Assembly: GCA_963971425.1 (NCBI GenBank)
Contig: OZ020519.1
Span: 11,982,028 to 12,046,027 of the forward strand
Reading direction: 5' to 3'
DNA: 64,000 nucleotides
DNA from: Bryoerythrophyllum caledonicum
Taxonomy: Eukaryota > Streptophyta > Bryopsida > Pottiales > Pottiaceae
Part shown: piece after piece, positions 59,181-64,000 of the stretch
Numbering within the stretch: the first letter of the stretch is position 1
How the letters are laid out: every line of letters starts with the position of its first letter
The notes under the pieces: model-generated
Seen by the model: only the letters and a program-made list of their open reading frames with translations
Database searches by the model: none
Told to the model about the DNA's origin: nothing
Program-made: the position numbers and the translations under genes

Positions 59181-60747
59181 ATGAGCACCGCCGGCGTACA
59201 ACCATCAAGTTAATCAAGCAAAATGGATGGTACAAGTGCTCACAAGTGCCTAGATGCATCCCACCTTCTGGACCAAATGGGTTTAGACAAATTGAGCAAG
59301 TTGTACCGTCGGATACGAAGCTCGAAGGTTGTGGCCACAATAACATGGGGTTGCCCCAATGATCGAGTGTGGATGAAACCTCCTTTTTGAAATCCCATTT
59401 GTAACGGGACCAATCGATGGTTGTTTTCCCACCGGCGGTTTTCACCATCGCCATTTCATCCATCTTGAAAAGATCATCTACGAGGGCCCACGATGTCAAA
59501 CCAAACACCCTCTCTTGGTTGTTTTCGGTATAGTTGTTGTCGATTTTTTGGAATTCCGCCACCAATTGTCGGGATCGATCGACCGTGAAGATGCAGGCCA
59601 ACTTCCATTGATAGTAATGTTCTACCAACACATCGAAGCGACTTTTTAGTCTTGAATTCTCTTCAAGCGCTTTAGCCAGCTCTTTGTCGTCGTCACCCGC
59701 CGCACCCTCTTCTTTGTTGACCATAGCTTTGTCTGTGTTGGTAGGGGCCTCATCAAACGACAGTGAATCGTCTTGGGTTGACACGTGTACAAGCCCTTCC
59801 TCCTCCCGTCTTGGATTCCGATCTTCTGTTGTCATTGTACTAGCTTGTAGGGCAAGTCGGAGCTCCTCCATATCACGTCGTTGCTGGTCAATAACAATGT
59901 TTTTATCATTGACTTCGAATCTCAACTTGCAAACCTCATCGCGCAATGACAATAGTTCTGTCGTCTTCCCTTCCAATTGGTTCAACAAGGTTTGGATAGT
60001 GCTGGCAAAAATAGCACCAGTAGAGACTTCTAACGTTCGATCAACAACTGCGGGGGATTGTACCTGAGCTACAACTTCATCAATGGTATCGTTAACGACT
60101 ATGTTAACCGTCTGTTCCGCCCTCCTTTGCTTGGTGCGCGCTTGTGTCCTTTGGCTCCTTATGATTGGAACGTGGGATCCGTCAGAGTCAGTATCTGTGT
60201 TTGAGGGATCGGTCTCGTACGTGTCGACCGGTTCAGTCTTCGCCATCAATTTGCCCAATCCGCCTTCTGGATACCTCCGTGTCCCCATTGGAATCAATCC
60301 ATTCGCCGGAGAAGGAACTTTTATGCTATCTCCCATGGCTTTCAAGGTGGACCAATCCACCCTCTTGCTCAACTTTACCTCCGCGTGGACACCTTGCGCA
60401 AGGAAGAAATTTACTTCATTGCGTTTGATATAAGGGATGTCGTACAAGACCTGATATACTTCAATGCACCGATTCTTGAACGCCTCGTCGGTGCACTTCC
60501 ATAAATTTGCCCTGTGAAAGCGTCGGTGATAATTGTGTCACTCCTCCGGGAAAGCCTTGTCGATATGGCACCACTCGATGAAGTTTGCGCAATCCTCGAA
60601 ACTCCATGGCTCCGGAACTTCTTCCCAACCTTTAAAAGCCAATTTAAGAGGATTCCAAAGCACATGCAACCTCTTCCGCTGTTTGTTTCCTGATCGTAGT
60701 CGACTCTTGTCTCGTTCTTTTTTATTCATTTTTACCGGCGTGGCCAT
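59181..60747 (-). pseudogene. RING-H2 / coiled-coil protein (paralogue R2), cut by E2
   Basis: ATG at 60747 (MATPVKMNKKERDKSR). The frame stops at a TGA (60538-60540), reading FIEWCHIDKAFPEE|HNYHRR, and continues to 59181. R1 has Cys at the stop position, so Cys-to-TGA is likely. The shared N-terminal domain includes VKLSKRVDWSTL. An acidic linker (DTYETDPSNTDTDSD), coiled coil (LLSLRDEVCKLRFEVNDKNI) and a GLTSWALVDDLF...IDWSRYKW block precede the RING. The RING reads CSIC, CEHLYHPFC and then RRRC before the LTR: the last C-x2-C pair is split by the retrotransposon. R1 and R2 keep the same domain order. Probable E3-ligase-like protein, inactive here. Confidence 0.65.
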
Positions 60748-60918
60748 GGGTGGGAAAAATCTGAATAATGTATGTAATGCGAATGGATGAAGTCCTCACA
60801 CGATGCCCACAACCAACTCAATAAAGAGGTGGATGAAGAGGGAGTATGTGAGGCGGGGACAATTAGGGGTGTGCACGATATTATATAGCCGATAGACGAA
60901 GCACTGGTCTAGGGTCCC

Positions 60919-61004
60919 CGGGCAGGGGCGGGGACGTCCACGCCCCTAACAGGGCAGGGGCAAAGACGTCCCCGCCCTGCCCAGGTAGGGTGGGGACGTC
61001 TTCG
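60919..61004 (+). repeat. Left inverted repeat with GACGTC cores
   Basis: Centres are 32 and 30 bp apart. It pairs with 63213-63293, where the order of spacings is reversed. The middle unit GGGCAGGGGCAAAGACGTCC matches the reverse complement of the right copy with one difference over about 31 bp. Confidence 0.65.
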
Positions 61005-61023
61005 CAAACAGAACCCTACCCCA

Positions 61024-61031
61024 TATAAATA
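61024..61031 (+). promoter_or_regulatory. TATA box of kinase-like gene
   Basis: TATAAATA in the context CCCCATATAAATAGGGG. It lies about 190 bp upstream of the kinase-like ATG at 61219 and is the only TATAAATA in the divergent promoter region. Confidence 0.6.
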
Positions 61032-61218
61032 GGGGACATTTCGTCCTTATTCTCTGCCAAGTCCACTCCCTAGGCCTCACATGTCAGTTCGCTTTGCGGC
61101 CTGAAAGTGAGTTTGGTGGGTGATCGGGCTTGGTATTTATTGTACCCAGACTCTTTGCGGTTTTTTTAAAAACCATCAACTTGGAATTTCGACCACGGTA
61201 GGGAGTTGACTGTCACAT

Positions 61219-62798
61219 ATGGCGGGAGAAGGAAGTAGGTCGATGGAGAAGCGCCCGGTGTTTATGGATTTTGATGATGTTGGTGAGACGGTGCTTCCGT
61301 CCACCAACACGGAGATGACTTCGGGATCATTGAATCCGTCGTCATCGAGCGGGAAGAGGCGGAAGAAGACACCGAATCCGGACATGCCCCCGCATGAATA
61401 CATGGTTGAATGTAGAGGGATTGCCGTCGAGTTTTACATCCGCCGAACGAGAGGGGCGTTGATGAGGAGCTATTTGAACCAGAACGAAGAGGGATACCAC
61501 AAGTTGACCGTTGACATGCGACACAAATTAATGTCAAACCTTGATAAATCTGAGAAATTTAATAATTTCTGAGATTATTGGTTGCATTCAGAGTGGTTGG
61601 ACACACAAGTGACCACACTAACCACCAATATTGTTGCGAACTGGTGTTACGTCACGAGGAAGAAGGAGGATGAAAGCAAGTGGACCTGGAGGACCACGCA
61701 CTAGTGGCGAAGATGAGGATGATCCAGGGCTTCGTTCAACAGTACTCTTCTTCCTGTAAGAAGAAACTAGCTCCTTGGAAAGCGACTATTGAGGAGCAAA
61801 TTTTGGCTCACTGCGTCGGTGGAACTTTCAAGTGGCTTGAAAGTTGCGCTAAGGTGATTCCAATGCCAGGGCAGAATCAAGTGGGTGGCTATGAGGCTGT
61901 ACGGAAGGTGATGATAACCAAATTGGAAAACATTCCAAGTTGGATTTACTTCGCCGGAAAGACTCTGACCAACACCAACGAGAGGGAGAAGCGCCGAGAC
62001 ATCATCAATGAGGCTGGAGGGTGTCTCGTAGTGCATCCAGGGATCATTAGACTTGCGTACATCCACCCGAAAACTATGGAAGGGTACACGCTCTGGTGGA
62101 ATGGGGGATCTCTAGGGAGTTTTTGGTCCAAGTTTGACTCGAAAGTGGACGAAGCATTGCCGTTTGAACGGATTGAGATGCATCCGAATACCGGGTTGTC
62201 GATCCAAGAGCTTCGGTGGGTAAAAACTTACCGCCAAAATCGAGTGAACCTCGCGCTATCATTGCTTGTCATTGTGGGGAAATGCCACGACGCGAATTAT
62301 ATACACAATGACATCTCTCCATCGAATGTTTTGCTCCACTTTGATGAGTGGAAACCTGATACGGTGTACATCGGAATTTGCGATTGGGGGCTTTCTAGTC
62401 GGGTTGTGGAGAATGAGCCATCAAGGTATGGTTATCAATTCAAGGAGAAGCTTCAAGAAGAGAGAGAGCGGCGACAGTTTGTGGCACCAGAACTGTTCTA
62501 TGTTTTTGGGCCGCAGGACTCCACCAACTCGCTTGAAGTCATGCAACGGTCACACATGTACTCCAAGGCAGCAAATGCATTTGCGGTGGGTTGGATTTGT
62601 GAAAAGATTTGGAAAGAAGATTGGGACACTTCGTATTTCACCACCAAAAATACGGAGCAGTATGTAAACCTGAAGCTGAAATTTAACGTGTTGCAAAAAA
62701 AAATTCTCGAAGATCGGTCTTCTGTGCCAGATGTTTTAGACACATTAATGAAACCCCCCCACAACTGGACTATGCCTCTATGTTGTTACCGACAATAG
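61219..62798 (+). pseudogene. Protein-kinase-like gene
   Basis: ATG at 61219 (MAGEGSRSMEKRPV), with an acidic N-terminus and a basic GKRRKK segment. A TGA at 61570-61572 (FNNF|DYW) and a frameshift near 61675 break the first 150 codons. The longest intact part is 61680-62798. Kinase hallmarks in order are YIHNDISPSNVLLHF (HRD loop as HND, catalytic Asp and Asn kept), IGICDWGLSS (DFG as DWG) and FVAPELF (APE). No clear glycine-rich loop or VAIK lysine was found, so activity is doubtful even in an intact copy. Similar kinase-like proteins with HND/DWG are known to me from non-seed plants, without a name. It stands head to head with R2. Confidence 0.6.
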
Positions 62799-63212
62799 TT
62801 TTTTGTTAATTAGCTGTATTAGTTTCGCATGTGGTGGTTAAATAAGTAATACGGCATCTTCGTAGAAGAATATGTATACTTGGCAATTGCCATACGTTAT
62901 ATTTTAATCAATATTGGATACGTCCAAATCTTAAATTTTCAGTCCAAGATTTGTATTTGTTCAAGCACAAATAATTATTGATACACTATTGATACACTAA
63001 ATGTGCACAAGTGAAATAAATAAATTTATTATTTAGACAAAAATTGATACATAGTGTAGTAAATGGCATTTAGTGTCTGGTTATGTCACTACACTAAGTG
63101 CCTCATTTGCAATTGGTGTATGGGTTCACATTTAGTGAATACTACAATAAACATAAATTTTAGTTTACCAAAGTAGTGTGAATAGTTAAACACTATTAAC
63201 TAACTCATGAAG
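62799..63212. other. Gene tail and dispersed repeat
   Basis: AT-rich tail of the kinase-like gene. 63045-63150 is the second copy of the dispersed repeat at 19370-19490 (GTCACTACACTAAG, GCATTTAGTGTC). Confidence 0.5.
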
Positions 63213-63293
63213 CGGCGGGGGCGTCCCTGCCCCACACGGGCAGGGCGGGGACGTCTCTGCCCCTGCCCGTGTGGGGGCGGGGACGTCTCCGCC
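63213..63293 (-). repeat. Right inverted repeat with GACGTC cores
   Basis: Centres at 63220 (GGCGTC), 63250 and 63282, spaced 30 and 32 bp, the mirror image of the left repeat. Together they bracket about 2.2 kb containing the kinase-like gene and its TATA box. Confidence 0.65.
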
Positions 63294-64000
63294 CACCTCC
63301 CTCTTGGCATTAGTCCCCGCTCCTACTCAAACATGACGGTGTCCTACGTGGCACGATGAGGTGCCAACATGGCTGCCACGTCGTCTATTTTTTACCTAGC
63401 GGGTAAGTCAACCCTCAGTTGACTGTATCGGACGGGCGAATCGGACAGACGGGTGTACCGGACACCCGTCCAGTATGACAACCCTGCCCAATGCCGATCA
63501 ATGTGTTTGACTTTTGAGGTAAGGCCACCAATGAGAGCTCAATTGAGGTGGAGCAACCCAAAATTACACACTTCATGATCCAATGCCAATAATGACTGGT
63601 GTTTTCAGATTTTGAGTTATCAGTTTTGGGTCACTTCATGCACCATTTCATGCATTTGCCATCTCCATGCACCATGCCATGCATACTCTACTAATCGGAT
63701 TTGGGTGGCCGATCAGAATTGGTTGCCTCTACCTTAAAGGCCATAACTTATTACTGAAGATGATTTTCTTTTCCAACTAAAAAGGCATTGATGCTAAAGT
63801 ATATTTGAAAATAAATTTCAAAAGATATTCATTGAGAGTAATGAGTTGTGTCACTTTTGAAATAATTAGTGCAGATGACACTAATTTAAACATATTTTAT
63901 GAAATACAAATGATGCTAATTTTTTACACTTAGATTTGAGGCTTTTTTTTGTGAAATCTCAAAAAGGTGTTGGAAAAACTTGTAAACACTTTTGGATTCT
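63294..64000. other. Right-end non-coding DNA with a hAT-like terminus
   Basis: ACAACCCTG at 63477-63485 is preceded by GGACGGGCG / GGACACCCGTCC repeats, a typical hAT end. The corresponding left end and target duplication (CCCAATGC would be expected) were not found. The rest is AT-rich without features. Confidence 0.45.

Larger units (their letters stand above)
60748..61218. promoter_or_regulatory. Shared divergent promoter region with GACGTC palindromes
   Basis: 470 bp between two head-to-head genes. TAGGGGTGTGCACG at 60867 resembles a hAT-type terminus. Three GC-rich palindromes centred on GACGTC follow at 60933, 60965 and 60995. Then comes a TATA box (TATAAATA, 61024-61031) for the plus-strand gene, about 190 bp before its ATG. 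Confidence 0.5.

Noticed and set aside
1-64000. tRNA, rRNA or other structural RNA genes
   Set aside because: No cloverleaf, conserved tRNA box pair or rRNA core was recognised by eye on either strand. A covariance-model scan would be decisive.

Overview
The window looks like an accessory, transposon-rich stretch of a streptophyte plant nuclear genome (land plant or charophyte alga; I cannot name the species). Evidence: degenerate TTTAGGG-type telomere repeats at 21.06-21.17 kb, GT-AG introns, TATA boxes, several families of plant-type Ty3/gypsy, copia and hAT elements, and no bacterial gene organisation. A 200-base run of N (52784-52983) shows this is a draft assembly. Almost every coding region is broken by stops or frameshifts, so most genes are annotated as pseudogenes.

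Left part (1-23.4 kb): AT-rich DNA with foldback repeats, a gag-like reading frame (5173-6726), then a five-exon gene on the minus strand (13422 down to 8021). Its first exon carries an NGQHS (ParB/DGQHR-like) motif and its last exon an FCP1/NLI-interacting-factor-like HAD phosphatase motif. Upstream come two 161-nt hairpins, many simple repeats and, at 22472-23364, a transposase-associated helix-turn-helix-like gene cut off by a retrotransposon. Through this part (3.3-22.4 kb), and not in the retroelement block, runs a family of 25-35 bp near-perfect palindromes (CACTTTAGCTC...GAGCTAAAGTG and variants). They occur in three of the four introns of the five-exon gene and in regular arrays with about 47, 53 and 69 bp periods. 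Their two arms have changed together, so the symmetry itself is maintained.

Middle part (23.4-59.2 kb): a nest of mobile elements. Two truncated copies of one gypsy family lie on the minus strand: E1 (23365-32555, 3' LTR, pol, partial gag) and E2 (53185-59180, 5' LTR, leader, gag). They flank a block with hAT-type termini CAGGGTTGT (32556) and ACAACCCTG (53184). Inside are a hAT transposase gene (43762-46823), a second gypsy element with 2440-bp LTRs inserted in that hAT, and an apparently identical 3.4-kb direct repeat. That repeat is best explained by tandem duplication plus solo-LTR formation, or by an assembly error. The block also holds a RING-H2/coiled-coil gene, a C2H2/BED-like gene, a small TIR element with target-site duplication, and a copia gag fragment.

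Right part (59.2-64 kb): a second RING-H2/coiled-coil paralogue, cut inside its RING by E2, stands head to head with a protein-kinase-like gene. The kinase-like gene is bracketed by inverted GC-rich repeats built on GACGTC palindromes. The two RING paralogues share architecture, one next to a hAT transposase and the other next to a kinase-like gene, and are the best candidates here for an undescribed mobile-element-linked gene family. Many stops look like C-to-T changes (CGA to TGA, CAG/CAA to TAG/TAA), as expected for decay of cytosine-methylated repeats.
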